A DNA stretch of 64,000 nt from Streptomyces sp. NBC_00271 (GTDB taxonomy: Bacteria > Actinomycetota > Actinomycetes > Streptomycetales > Streptomycetaceae), in NCBI RefSeq assembly GCF_036178845.1, contig NZ_CP108070.1, forward strand, positions 186,001 through 250,000. Reading direction: 5' to 3'. The notes under the pieces are model-generated. The model was not told the origin of the DNA. It was given only the letters and a program-made list of their open reading frames with translations, and ran no database searches. The position numbers and the translations under genes are program-made. Below, piece by piece: positions 16,260 through 25,579 of the stretch. Each line of letters starts with the position of its first letter. Position 1 is the first letter of the stretch.

Positions 16260-18737
16260 TTGACGACTACGACCAGCCTCGACGCAGTGACACTCGGTAA
16301 GCAGTTGAACGCGTCCGACATATCCGACACGGCCATCGCGCTGCTCGACGAGCAGGGGATGGTCGCCGCATGGACACACACCGCCGAGCGGCTCGTCGGA
16401 TTCTGTGCCGGGGACGTCGTGGGCCGGTCCGCCGCACTCGTGCTGCCGTCTTTCAAGGAAGCGACGACGACATCAGCGTTTGTCGAGCGGTGCCGTGCCG
16501 AGAACGGGTGGTCAGGGGCGACGGCAGTGCGCCACGGGGACGGCCGCGTACTCGACGCCAGCGTACGGCTCACGATGCTGCACGGTCAGGACGGGACAGC
16601 GCGATGGCTCGCGTCCGTGACCGACGCCGTCCCGCAGTCCGGGGACGCGATCGACAGATCGGTGCGGGGACCGCTTCTCGCCCGCGCGCCGATCGGTGTC
16701 GGCATTCGCGACCGGCAACTGCGGTCCACCTACGTGAACGACGTTGCCGAGAACCACGACGGCCTTTCCCGTGACCGACGTCTCGGACGTCGATTCACCG
16801 AGGTACTGCCCGGTGTCAATGCCGAAACCATCGAGGCGGTGATGCGGCAGGTTCTCCAGAACGGTGCGACCAAGATCCACGAGTACCGGACGTGGCTGCC
16901 GACGAGTCAGGGCCCGGAGCACCAGTTCGCGGTTTCGTTCCAGTGCCTCCAGGGCGCCGACGGCCGAGCGCTGGGGGTGTGCATCATCGGCGCTGACGTC
17001 ACCGCGAGCCGGCGGACGCGTGAGCGCCTCGCCGTCCTCAGCCAGGCCAGTACGCGTCTGGGCAGCACCCTGGATGTGACGCAGGCCAGCCAGGAACTGG
17101 CCGACCTGGCCGTGCCGTTGCTCGCCGACCACGTCGCCGTGGACCTGGAGCAGTCGATCTCGTTCGGGGAGGGGCCCCCGGTCCGCATCGGCGCGACGGG
17201 CAAGCATCTCCCCGGTCTCCGGCGTGCCGGTCTGGCCTCGATCCACCAGGGGGTCCCGGAATCCCCCTGGGCGTGCGGCGAGCCGGTGTTCGTGCCGCCG
17301 GTCTCACCCTTCACCGACGTCCTGCGTGCCGGGAAGTCCTTCCTGGAGCCGGTCCTGGACACCGCCTCGGGCGCATGGATCGACGAGATGCCGGAACTGG
17401 CGCGCAGCGTCCGTGAGCACGGCGCGCACTCGATCATGATCGTACCCATCCGTGTACGGCGCTCCCTGCTGGGCGTGGCGCTGTTCGTCCGCACGAAGGA
17501 TCCCGTGCCGTTCCATGAGGTCGATCTCCTCCTGGCCGAAGAACTCGTCGGCCGCGCCGCGCAGTCGTTGCACAACGCCCGTCAGTACGCCCGCAAACAC
17601 ACCGCCGCCCTCACGCTGCAACGCCATCTGCTGCCCCGCCGGTTGACAGGCGGCACAGCGGTCGAGGCGGCGTCGCGCTACCTGCCCGCGGACCTGGACC
17701 ACGGTGTCGGCGGCGACTGGTTCGACGTGATCCCGCTGTCCGGCGCACGGGTGGCGCTCGTCGTCGGCGACGTGATCGGACACGGCCTCCACGCCGCCGC
17801 GACCATGGGCAGGCTCCGCACCGCCGTCCACACCCTCGCCGCCATGGAGCTGCCTCCCGACGAACTGCTGGCCCAGCTCGACGACACGGTCCAACGGCTG
17901 GGCGAGGAAGACGCCGACACCCCGGACCAGCCCCCCGCGGTGGTGGGCGCCACCTGCCTGTACGCCGTCTACGACCCGGCCACCCGCCGGTGCACCATGG
18001 CGAGCGCCGGGCATCCCCCGCCCGCGATCATCGACCCGCAGGGGCAGGTCACGTACCTCGGCCTTCCCCCCGGAGCCCCCCTGGGTGTCGGCCTGGGGGA
18101 CCCTCCCGAATCCGTGGAACTGGAACTGGCCGAGGGAAGCATCCTCGCCCTGTACACCGACGGCCTGATCGAGACCCGCGACCACGACATCGAAGAGGGA
18201 ATGCGCCGGCTGGGCAGCGTCCTCGCACAACCGGGCCGGTCTCTTGAAGACCTCTGCGACATCGCAACGCAGTCCCTTCCGGACCAGGCACCGTGCGACG
18301 ACGTCACACTCCTGCTCGTCCGCACCCGCTCCCTCGGCCCGGCCCGGGTCGCCTCCTGGACACTGCCCGGTGACCGGTCCGCCGTCAGCAGCGCCCGCAC
18401 CCTGGCCGCACGACAGCTGACGGAATGGGGCCTGCAAGGTCTTCAGGACGCCACGAAACTGATCGTCAGCGAACTCGTCACCAACGCCATCCGCCACGGC
18501 ACCGGACAGATCGAGCTACGGCTCGTCCGGCACCAAGTCCTGACCTGCGAAGTGTCCGACACCGGTCCCTGCACCCCGCGTCCGCGTCGCGCACGCACCA
18601 TGGACGAGAACGGCCGCGGCCTCTTCCTCGTCACCAACCTGTCCCGCAGGTGGGGCTCCCGCCCGATACCGGGCGGCAAGGTCGTCTGGGCCGAACAGAA
18701 CCTCCCCCACACATCCGGCCTCCGATCGGCCGCCTGA
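16260..18737 (+). CDS. multidomain sensor phosphatase: PAS-PAS-GAF-SpoIIE/PP2C-HATPase
   Basis: 825 residues from TTG at 16260, with GAGGA seven bases upstream. In order: PAS-like domains at ~20-130 and ~140-245, a GAF domain at ~265-440, a SpoIIE-type PP2C phosphatase at ~455-680 (GGDWFDVIPLSGARVALVVGD, SAGHPPP, LYTDGL, CDDVTLLL) and a C-terminal RsbW-like ATPase at ~690-815 (SELVTNAIRHG, then ENGRGLFLV). Such proteins dephosphorylate anti-sigma-factor antagonists and may also act as the kinase or anti-sigma module. A paralogue of the same plan is at 42837. It is followed by an SDR gene about 60 bp downstream. Confidence 0.85.
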   Translation: MTTTTSLDAVTLGKQLNASDISDTAIALLDEQGMVAAWTHTAERLVGFCAGDVVGRSAALVLPSFKEATTTSAFVERCRAENGWSGATAVRHGDGRVLDASVRLTMLHGQDGTARWLASVTDAVPQSGDAIDRSVRGPLLARAPIGVGIRDRQLRSTYVNDVAENHDGLSRDRRLGRRFTEVLPGVNAETIEAVMRQVLQNGATKIHEYRTWLPTSQGPEHQFAVSFQCLQGADGRALGVCIIGADVTASRRTRERLAVLSQASTRLGSTLDVTQASQELADLAVPLLADHVAVDLEQSISFGEGPPVRIGATGKHLPGLRRAGLASIHQGVPESPWACGEPVFVPPVSPFTDVLRAGKSFLEPVLDTASGAWIDEMPELARSVREHGAHSIMIVPIRVRRSLLGVALFVRTKDPVPFHEVDLLLAEELVGRAAQSLHNARQYARKHTAALTLQRHLLPRRLTGGTAVEAASRYLPADLDHGVGGDWFDVIPLSGARVALVVGDVIGHGLHAAATMGRLRTAVHTLAAMELPPDELLAQLDDTVQRLGEEDADTPDQPPAVVGATCLYAVYDPATRRCTMASAGHPPPAIIDPQGQVTYLGLPPGAPLGVGLGDPPESVELELAEGSILALYTDGLIETRDHDIEEGMRRLGSVLAQPGRSLEDLCDIATQSLPDQAPCDDVTLLLVRTRSLGPARVASWTLPGDRSAVSSARTLAARQLTEWGLQGLQDATKLIVSELVTNAIRHGTGQIELRLVRHQVLTCEVSDTGPCTPRPRRARTMDENGRGLFLVTNLSRRWGSRPIPGGKVVWAEQNLPHTSGLRSAA

Positions 18738-18801
18738 GGCGAACCCACCCGCCCCCCACACACGATCGATGCGCAGATCAGCGCAGCGAAGGAGTGAACC
18801 C

Positions 18802-19521
18802 GTGATCCGCAGACGAGTACTCGTCACGGGCGCGTCCAAAGGCATCGGCCGCGCCCTCGCCGAGCAGCTGGCAGGAGAAGGCCACACCCTCGTGGGCATC
18901 GCCCGCAGCGCACCGCAGTCCTTTCCCGGCGAGTTCCACGAAGCCGACCTTGCCGACCGTGCGGCCACCGATCAGGTCCTGGGCGAAGTGATGGGCGCGG
19001 GGCCGGTCGACGCCGTGGTCAACAATGTGGGGATGGTGCGGCCCGCGCCCGTCGGGGAGGTCGCTCTGTCCGACCTCGACGCGGTTCTCGACATGAACGT
19101 GCGCACCGCGGTCCAGATCGTCCAGGCCGTCCTGCCCGGCATGCTGGAGCGGTCCTGGGGCCGCGTGGTGAACGTCACCAGCCTGGTCACCCTGGGGCTG
19201 CCCGATCGAACGTCCTACGGTGCGGCCAAGGCCGCCCTGGAGTTCTTGACGCGAGGCTGGGCCGGAGAGCTTGCCGCACACGGGATCACCGTCAACGCGG
19301 TCGCCCCGGGCCCCACCGAGACCGAGTTGTTCCGGGAGAACAACCCGCCCGGGTCGGCCTCAGCCGCCCGCTACCTGGCGACCGTTCCCATGGGAAGGTT
19401 CGGGCGCCCGGACGAGCTCGCAGCCGCCATCGCCTTCCTGCTCTCCGAGAAGGCGGGTTTCATCACCGGCCAGATCCTGCGCGTCGACGGCGGTGCGAGC
19501 ATCGGCCGCAACAGCGTCTGA
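18802..19521 (+). CDS. SDR-family oxidoreductase
   Basis: 239 residues from GTG at 18802, chosen because AAGGAG lies seven bases upstream. Canonical SDR: TGASKGIG, NNVG, the active-site Ser in NVTSLVTLG, SYGAAKAAL (YxxxK) and GQILRVDGG. It is probably a 3-oxoacyl-ACP-reductase-like alcohol dehydrogenase using NADP(H). Same direction as the sensor phosphatase gene. The substrate is unknown. Confidence 0.85.
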   Translation: MIRRRVLVTGASKGIGRALAEQLAGEGHTLVGIARSAPQSFPGEFHEADLADRAATDQVLGEVMGAGPVDAVVNNVGMVRPAPVGEVALSDLDAVLDMNVRTAVQIVQAVLPGMLERSWGRVVNVTSLVTLGLPDRTSYGAAKAALEFLTRGWAGELAAHGITVNAVAPGPTETELFRENNPPGSASAARYLATVPMGRFGRPDELAAAIAFLLSEKAGFITGQILRVDGGASIGRNSV

Positions 19522-19608
19522 AAACGGCACAGCGGTGCGGGGTACGCGGCTCTCACCGCGCACCCCGCACCGCCCGGACGACGTTCTTCAGCCCGGTCCT
19601 AGCGGCTG

Positions 19609-19992
19609 CTATTCATTATTGTTGTTGCCGTTGTTTCCAGCGATTTTGATGAACTTGACATTCTTGGTCGTCGTGACGACCTTCTTGATCACGACACCCT
19701 TGGAATTCTTGGTTATTTTGGTCGTCTTGGTGATCTTGGTGATCTTGAGGCCGTTGGTGGTCAGTTCCTTCTTGACCGTCGTCTTGGTGATGGTGGTCGT
19801 ACTGTTCTTGACCAGCCCCGTGATCTCGGCGGCCTGGTGGCCCTGGTGGCTTGCCGTGACCGCGGCCACGGGCCCGGTGTGCGGCGTCGCCGGGGCGGCG
19901 AAAGCGCTGGAGGGTACCAGCGCGCCTCCCGCCGCCAGGGCGGTCGAGGCGGCAAGCATCACAAGGCGCTGAGTACGGGAAGTGCGGGTCAT
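19609..19992 (-). CDS. small secreted Lys/Thr-rich protein
   Basis: 127 residues from the ATG at 19992 with a perfect ribosome site (GGAGGAG). A Sec signal peptide (LVMLAASTALAAGGALVP, cleaved near AFAAP) precedes a mature part dominated by alternating Lys, Thr, Ile and Val (TTTITKTTVKKELTTNGLKI and TKITKTTKITKN), ending in an Asn-rich tail (GNNGNNNNE). The alternation suggests a highly basic beta-rich or fibrous secreted protein. No family is recognised. It stands alone. Confidence 0.75.
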   Translation of the reverse strand: MTRTSRTQRLVMLAASTALAAGGALVPSSAFAAPATPHTGPVAAVTASHQGHQAAEITGLVKNSTTTITKTTVKKELTTNGLKITKITKTTKITKNSKGVVIKKVVTTTKNVKFIKIAGNNGNNNNE

Positions 19993-20351
19993 GGGAATTC
20001 TCCTCCGTGAGAAATAATCAGGGTTTCCGAACAGTCCTGGAAATTCGCGGCCATTCGGTGAGGGCCAGCTGCTGTTGAACGGGCCCGCATCTCCATTAGG
20101 CACCGGCGGACGAAAGGAGTCATGCCCCTGGAATGCGTGGCAGGAGAACTCGGGACTTGACGGACGACGGCAGCTCTGCTGCGGACGCGCGGCACATCAA
20201 GCGGCACATCAAGGGGCCCGGAGCCGGGGCGGGACGGGTGCGGGTTAGCCTGGCAGATCCGGGCTGGATCATCACCGGCACCTGACCGCCCGATGCCGGC
20301 GGAGCACCCCGCCGCTGTCCGCCCGGGACGGACGAGAACGGAGCAGCCTGC
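19993..20351. other. intergenic, no gene
   Basis: Contains the promoter and leader of the Lys/Thr-rich protein (AT-richer, 19993-20040) and a short direct repeat, CGGCACATCAAG, near 20190-20215. No supported coding sequence. Confidence 0.5.
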
Positions 20352-20861
20352 GTGAGCGACGCCCAAGCCAGCACCCAGGAAAAAGCCGCGGCACCGGCGG
20401 CCGCGGCCGATCTGCCCGAGCGGATACGCCGGCACCGGCGCCACACGCTGGAGCTGCTCACCGTCTGCGCCCTCGGCCTTGTCCCCTGGACGGTCCTGCT
20501 GGCGATGACGCTGCCGTCCGTGTACGAGGTCCGCCAGTGGCGCGTGACATGGGTCGGGTTCGACGCCCTGCTCATGGTCGCGATGGCGGCCACGGCGCTG
20601 CTCGGGTGGCTGCGGCACCGCGCTGTGATCGTGTCGGCGACCACGACGGCGGTGCTGTTGATCTGCGACGCGTGGTTCGACGTGTCGCTCGCTTTCGGCA
20701 CCTCGGGGGTGTGGCTGTCGGCGGTGCTCGCGGCGTGTGTCGAACTGCCGCTGGCCTTCTACCTCATCCGCCGGGTGATGGGGATGCTCTCGCTGGCGCA
20801 GTGGCCCACCGCCAAGGCCGCCGCCGACAACAGCACCCAGCCGGCCCGCCCGGACGCCTGA
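20352..20861 (+). CDS. four-span membrane protein, function unknown
   Basis: 169 residues from GTG at 20352. A charged N-terminus (ERIRRHRRH) is followed by four hydrophobic segments: LLTVCALGLVPWTVLLAM, FDALLMVAMAATALLGWL, VSATTTAVLLICDAWFDVSL and VWLSAVLAACVELPLAFYL. No catalytic motif is seen. Sixty bases of this gene (20467-20526) recur at 24296-24355 with two differences. Confidence 0.7.
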   Translation: MSDAQASTQEKAAAPAAAADLPERIRRHRRHTLELLTVCALGLVPWTVLLAMTLPSVYEVRQWRVTWVGFDALLMVAMAATALLGWLRHRAVIVSATTTAVLLICDAWFDVSLAFGTSGVWLSAVLAACVELPLAFYLIRRVMGMLSLAQWPTAKAAADNSTQPARPDA

Positions 20862-20949
20862 ACCCGCCCTGCCTTCCCGCGGCGGAGACGACCGGCGACG
20901 GTTCCTGGCTGCGCTCACCGGGCGCACCCCAGACGCTGCCGACGGAGCC

Positions 20950-21152
20950 GGCCCCTGGGAACGCAGCGCTTCCCGCCCGCCGGACGCCCAAGCGCGGCGC
21001 CACTGGTCGACCGACTTCTCGCCCACCCGCAACTCCCGGGCGACGCACGGGACTTTTACGTCCTCCTCGAAGAGGTCAGCGGCCCGCATACACACCTCTT
21101 CGCGGCGCTTGCGCTGCCCGGCGGTCAGGCCGCCCTCCTCCGGATACCGCAT
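20950..21152 (-). pseudogene. IS630-family transposase, N-terminal fragment
   Basis: The ATG at 21152 starts MRYPEEGGLTAGQRKRREEV, followed by AADLFEEDVKVPCVARELRV and KSVDQWRRAWASGGREALRS, the helix-turn-helix head of actinobacterial IS630 transposases. After ~65 residues the homology ends; no DDE domain follows. No inverted repeats were found. Confidence 0.6.
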
Positions 21153-21261
21153 ACTTCCGGGCTGCCAGCCAAGACGGACCCTGCCACCAGGCCCGACAAA
21201 GACCCAGCCGCTATAACGCCAAGGTCAGTAACAGCGCTGCGAGAATGAGCGAGGAGACTTC

Positions 21262-22314
21262 ATGCCAGACACCAGCAGGTTCGCCCCGGGTCTACGAGCA
21301 CGGCTGGCGGGAGCGGTCCGGCAACACCCCATCCTCTCGATCGCCCTCGCACTCAAACTGACAACAGCCGTGGCGCTGGGCGCTGTGTGGCAAACCAAGA
21401 TCCGCCACTCCGGAGACCTCAACGACTACCGCGACCTTCTCGTGGACGACCCCGGCGGACCAAGTGGAGCCACGGTCAAGGTGACCTCATTCGGCACCAC
21501 CATGATGCTCGTCGACGACGGCACCACCCAGATCCTCATCGACGCTTTCATCACCCCGGCCGGCCTTCTCGATGCCGCGCTCGGCCGACCGGTCTCCACC
21601 GACCCCGACGCAGTGGACACCGCACTCGACAAGGTGGGCGCGGACCGCGTACGCGCCATCTTCATCTCTCACTCCCACCACGACCACGCGCTGGACGTCG
21701 CCTACATCGCCAACCGCACAGAAGCCACCGTCTACGGCTCACCGTCCACGTTGAACATCGCCAGGGGCGGCAACGTCCCCGAGGACCGCTTGGCACTTCT
21801 GGACCCGGAGAAATCCGTCACGGTGGGCAGCTTCACGGTGCGCACCATCGCCTCCAAACACTCCCCCAACCCGATGGGCGGTGAGGGCGCGACCATTGAC
21901 AAGCCCCTCCTGCAGCCCGCGCCCATCAGCGCATACAAGGAGGGCGGCACCTACGACTTCCTCGTGGCGGCACCAGAGACGAGCATGCTGTTCAAAGGTT
22001 CAGCCAACTGGATCCCCGGCGCGCTCGCCGGAGTTCACGCTGACGCCCTGTTCCTCGGCATCGGCGGTCTCGGACGCGCCGAACAAAGTTTCAGCAAGAA
22101 CTTCCTCGACGCGACCATCGGCACCGTTCAGCCTGCCATGGTCATCCCCACCCACTGGAACGACTTCTTCTGCCCGGTTCACGAGGGCCTTTTGCTGCAA
22201 CGCAAACTAGTCGACAACACTCCCGCCGCGTTCGACACCGTGCTCGCCCGCACCAAAGCCGACGGCGTCGACATAGCCCTGCTAGAAGCATTCGCCAGCA
22301 TCACGATCCACTGA
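21262..22314 (+). CDS. membrane-anchored metallo-beta-lactamase-fold hydrolase
   Basis: 350 residues from the ATG at 21262 (GAGGAG upstream). An N-terminal hydrophobic segment at ~24-42 may act as signal anchor. The zinc motif HSHHDH is at 137-142, with later metal-ligand candidates SKHSPNP and IPTHWNDFF. The arrangement resembles UlaG/YtnP-like MBL hydrolases, but the substrate is unclear. It points toward the WYL regulator gene. Confidence 0.75.
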   Translation: MPDTSRFAPGLRARLAGAVRQHPILSIALALKLTTAVALGAVWQTKIRHSGDLNDYRDLLVDDPGGPSGATVKVTSFGTTMMLVDDGTTQILIDAFITPAGLLDAALGRPVSTDPDAVDTALDKVGADRVRAIFISHSHHDHALDVAYIANRTEATVYGSPSTLNIARGGNVPEDRLALLDPEKSVTVGSFTVRTIASKHSPNPMGGEGATIDKPLLQPAPISAYKEGGTYDFLVAAPETSMLFKGSANWIPGALAGVHADALFLGIGGLGRAEQSFSKNFLDATIGTVQPAMVIPTHWNDFFCPVHEGLLLQRKLVDNTPAAFDTVLARTKADGVDIALLEAFASITIH

Positions 22315-22321
22315 TCGATTC

Positions 22322-23041
22322 TCATGACGGAGGTCTGAATGAGGTCAGTGCAGTGGGTTGTACTGCGCCGACGGCGGCCGAGCCGAGCAGTAGCTCGGTC
22401 AGGCTATGCGGCTGTGCCTGTTCACTGGTCGGAGCCGCTGCTGCGATCCGGTCCAGCCGGAAACCCCGGCCCGCCCGGCGTGTACGGCACCAGGCGATGA
22501 GGTACCAGCGGCCGTCGGCGGTGAGCAATCCGGCCGGTTCCACGACGCGGTCGCTTTCGTGTCCGGCCGCGTCGGTATAGGACAGCCGCAACACCAGGTT
22601 GTTGGCGAGGGCCTGCTCCACCGCGGTACGGACCGCGCAGTCGCTGCGCGTCGGCAGGGTAACGATCCGTGCGGCGAGTTCCTGCGCCGCCGCCGAGGCG
22701 GGGCCGGTCATCGAGGCCGCAATCTTCTGGGCCGCCGTGCGGGCCGCACCGACGTAGGGGGTGGAGGCGTCAACCGCGGCGAGCGCAGTAATCAGTGCCG
22801 CGGCTTCGTCGGCGGTGAGGCGGACCGGGGGCAGGGTCATCTCCGGGTCGATCGACCAACCGCCGCCTCGCCCCGGTATGGAGCGCACCGGGACACCGGT
22901 CTCCAACAGGGATTGCAGGTCACGCTGCACCGTGCGTGTGCTGATCTCGAACCGCGTGGCGAGCACCGCGACCGTCAGCGGCCGCGGCGCCACCGCGCGC
23001 AAGTCCTCCACCAGCGCGTACAGCCGGGCAGTTCGGTTCAT
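22322..23041 (-). CDS. WYL-domain transcriptional regulator (DeoR/YafY type)
   Basis: 239 residues. N-terminal winged helix (TVAVLATRFEISTRTVQRDL), a linker with GRGGGWSID, and a C-terminal WYL-like domain (RLSYTDAAGHESDRVVEPAG and DGRWYLIAWCRTRRAGRGFR). WYL proteins bind nucleic acid or small ligands to change DNA binding. It lies 16 bp downstream of an esterase gene on the same strand, so the two are probably co-transcribed. Confidence 0.8.
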   Translation of the reverse strand: MNRTARLYALVEDLRAVAPRPLTVAVLATRFEISTRTVQRDLQSLLETGVPVRSIPGRGGGWSIDPEMTLPPVRLTADEAAALITALAAVDASTPYVGAARTAAQKIAASMTGPASAAAQELAARIVTLPTRSDCAVRTAVEQALANNLVLRLSYTDAAGHESDRVVEPAGLLTADGRWYLIAWCRTRRAGRGFRLDRIAAAAPTSEQAQPHSLTELLLGSAAVGAVQPTALTSFRPPS

Positions 23042-23057
23042 GCCGCCGACGCTACCG

Positions 23058-23990
23058 TCACGCAGCGGCCAGGAAATCCCGCTCGCGCCGCAGTTCCCGC
23101 TCGGTGATGGTCAGGGGGAACAGAGTGAAGCCGTGCATCGCGCCGGCGACGACGCCGAGCTGCACAGGCGCGCCCGCCGCCTGCCACCGTTGGGCCAGGA
23201 ACAGCGAGTCGTCCAGCAGCGGATCCTCGGTGCCGACGACGATCCGGGCAGGCGGCAACCTGGTCAGGTTCGCGAACAGGGGCGACACCTCGGGAGCGCG
23301 GCGCTGCTCCTGCCCCATCCCTGGCGTGAACAGCTCATAGCTGCCCCGGATCGCGTCGGTGTTGCTCAGCAGTTGTCGGGAGCCAAACGACCGCTGGCTT
23401 GGTGTCATCGACAGGTCATAGGGGCCGAAGAGCAGGTGGGCCGCCCGAAACGCGCCGGTGATGCCGTACCGGTCACGAAGGCGCAGCAGCGTCACGACGC
23501 TGAGATGGGCACCGGCCGATTCACCGCCGATCAGCAGCCGTTCGGTACCGAACTCGGCCGCGGCGTGTTTCGCCAGCCATCGGGCAGCCGCTTCGCAGTC
23601 GTCGGGCCCGGCGGGGAACGGGTGTTCCGGCGCGAGGCGGTACTCCACGCTCACCACGGCCAGCCGCGCCTGCTCGGCGAGCCGCCAGAGCCGCTCGTCC
23701 TGTCCGTCCGCGGACCCGAACGCCCAGCCGCCTCCGTGGATGTGCAGGTACACGCCGTCGGCATGGTCCGGCACGAAGACCCGTACCTTCACTCCGCCCT
23801 CAACAACGCGGTCCCGCCCGTGCGGCAGTCTTACCGGTGGCGTGTCACCGCCGAGCCGGTTGCGCCGCAGGAGCGCCAGCACGGCTGGGCTCGGCACCTG
23901 CCCTCGAGCCGGACGGCTCACGGCGGCAGCCTCAAAGTGCTCGTTGAACGCCAGGGTCTCGGGGAGACAGTCCTCATCTGTGATCGTCAT
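23058..23990 (-). CDS. alpha/beta hydrolase, hormone-sensitive-lipase family esterase
   Basis: 310 residues from the ATG at 23990. The HSL signature is clear: oxyanion HGGGWAFG, nucleophile elbow GGESAGAHL, Asp in VGTEDPLLDD and His in AMHGFTLFP. No signal peptide, so it is cytosolic. This family hydrolyses short-chain carboxyl esters. The adjacent WYL regulator probably controls it. Confidence 0.85.
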   Translation of the reverse strand: MTITDEDCLPETLAFNEHFEAAAVSRPARGQVPSPAVLALLRRNRLGGDTPPVRLPHGRDRVVEGGVKVRVFVPDHADGVYLHIHGGGWAFGSADGQDERLWRLAEQARLAVVSVEYRLAPEHPFPAGPDDCEAAARWLAKHAAAEFGTERLLIGGESAGAHLSVVTLLRLRDRYGITGAFRAAHLLFGPYDLSMTPSQRSFGSRQLLSNTDAIRGSYELFTPGMGQEQRRAPEVSPLFANLTRLPPARIVVGTEDPLLDDSLFLAQRWQAAGAPVQLGVVAGAMHGFTLFPLTITERELRRERDFLAAA

Positions 23991-24023
23991 GCCGCCGACA
24001 GTCGCAGCCGCCCGCGACAACAC

Positions 24024-24412
24024 CCTGTCACCCTTTCTTTGTGAACCACGTCACAACCTTGCCGCGCTCCTGGTGTGATCGGGCGCGAACACCGGGTCGT
24101 ACGTTCAGGCGGCGAGTGGTCGTCCGCCCCAGCGGATGCATTCCTCGCCGCGGACGCGGGCGCTCTCGCATCGCTGGGCGGCCGGGACGTCGGGGTGCCG
24201 AGCATTCCGGCTGCGCCGGCGCAGGTAGCGGTGCAACTCCCGCGTCTGGGGGACAGCGACGGGCATCCCTCAGGCACTTCGAGGTGGTCGGCGCGGCGCC
24301 CTCGGTCCTGTCCCCTGGACGGTCCTGCTGGCGATGACGCTGCCGTCCGTGTACGTCACGAACCGTCCGGCCGCATACCGAGAGCGCACCCGCCCCCAAC
24401 ACGCCCGCCCCT
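24024..24412. other. intergenic with a duplicated fragment of the 20352 membrane gene
   Basis: Sixty bases at 24296-24355 match 20467-20526 with two mismatches, encoding LVPWTVLLAMTLPSVY in that gene. The sequence around it does not continue the match. The rest has no supported gene; one plus-strand frame (ADAFLAADAGALASLGGRDV) could be an unrecognised fragment. Confidence 0.6.
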
Positions 24413-25360
24413 CTACCGGTACTTTCGCCACCGGTTCGGGTCCTCTTCCAGGGCCGCCCGGTCCCAGCCGCCGTGCTCCGCGGCCGCCTCGTAGGTCGTG
24501 TGCAGGAAACCGGCCAGTGCCCGGTCCGGGTCGGCCGCGGTGCGCACCGCCTCGTACGGCAGAAGGAACTGGCTGAAGTCAGAGCTGTAGAACGCGTCGG
24601 CCGGGGTGACCGGGTGGCCGGCGAAGCCACCCGGCTCGGGATAGGCGTACGAGTAGAAGGCTCCCTCTTCACCGCCGCCGGGCCAGAAACCACAGCTGCT
24701 CAACTCGCGGGAGTAGCCCTCCACCATCACCCAGTCACCGCAGTTCGGGGCGCTGCCGGGATACGGCGGCGCCACCCGTCCGGAGAACCTCGTGCAGGCC
24801 ATGTCCATGCCGCCCCAGAAGAAGTGCACCGGGCTCACCTTGCCGACGAAGTACGAGCGGAACTCCCCCAGCGCCCGGTTGGCCTGCAGCAACTGCCGCC
24901 AGAAGAGCTGCGCGGCCCTCGGGTCGTAGGAAGTGTGCCGCTGGTCCTCGTCGAAGGGGATCGCCGGCTCCACCTCGTTGGGAGACGCCTGGATCTTCGT
25001 CTCGATTCCCAGCTCACTCAGGGCCCGCATCGTCTCGCGGTAGAAGTCGGCCACCGGCCTCGGCTCCAGGGCCACGCTGCGGTGGGCGCCGTCGCTGCCA
25101 CGGATACGCAGCTGATGGTCGAGGAAGTCGAACTCGATGTCGAAGACCCCTGAGCGGTAGGGGATCGCCGACGTGGTGAGGCCGCACGGGCTGACATAGA
25201 AGGTGACCTGCCACCAGTGATTGACCAGGGGCGCGTGGGCCAGCCGGATCTTGCCGACGATCTGGGCCCACATGTGCAGTGTGTCCCGGGTCTCGGTCCA
25301 GTCGGCGACGCGCAGCCGCGGCCACGTCGCCTGCGACGCCCCATCGGAGATCACGGCCAC
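24413..25360 (-). CDS. DUF5996-family protein
   Basis: 315 residues from GTG at 25360, chosen for the ribosome site GGAGGAG. Conserved-looking stretches include TLHMWAQIVGKIRLAHAPLV, NHWWQVTFYVS, HFFWGGMDMACTRFSGR, FWPGGG and FYSYAYPEPGG, which match my recollection of DUF5996. Soluble, Trp/Phe-rich; function unknown. Confidence 0.75.
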   Translation of the reverse strand: MAVISDGASQATWPRLRVADWTETRDTLHMWAQIVGKIRLAHAPLVNHWWQVTFYVSPCGLTTSAIPYRSGVFDIEFDFLDHQLRIRGSDGAHRSVALEPRPVADFYRETMRALSELGIETKIQASPNEVEPAIPFDEDQRHTSYDPRAAQLFWRQLLQANRALGEFRSYFVGKVSPVHFFWGGMDMACTRFSGRVAPPYPGSAPNCGDWVMVEGYSRELSSCGFWPGGGEEGAFYSYAYPEPGGFAGHPVTPADAFYSSDFSQFLLPYEAVRTAADPDRALAGFLHTTYEAAAEHGGWDRAALEEDPNRWRKYR

Positions 25361-25579
25361 AGCACACTCCTCCCGGGACAACCGGCCGACACCGACCACG
25401 CTGCCCTCAGCCGAGGAATCAGGCAACCCGGCAGGCCCCCGGCGCGCCTCACCGGCCACCGGACCGGGACGCTTGCATGCTCCACGAGCAGCCGTGCGCC
25501 CGCATCGCAAGCAGTGATCCAGCGGCTCAGTCCCACCCGCGGCGAGGCCCTCCGGGGCCGACCGAAAGGAGCCTTCCCC

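Noticed and set aside
22761..24044. Plus-strand frame of 427 codons over the WYL and esterase genes
   Set aside because: Antisense of two genes with clear motifs.
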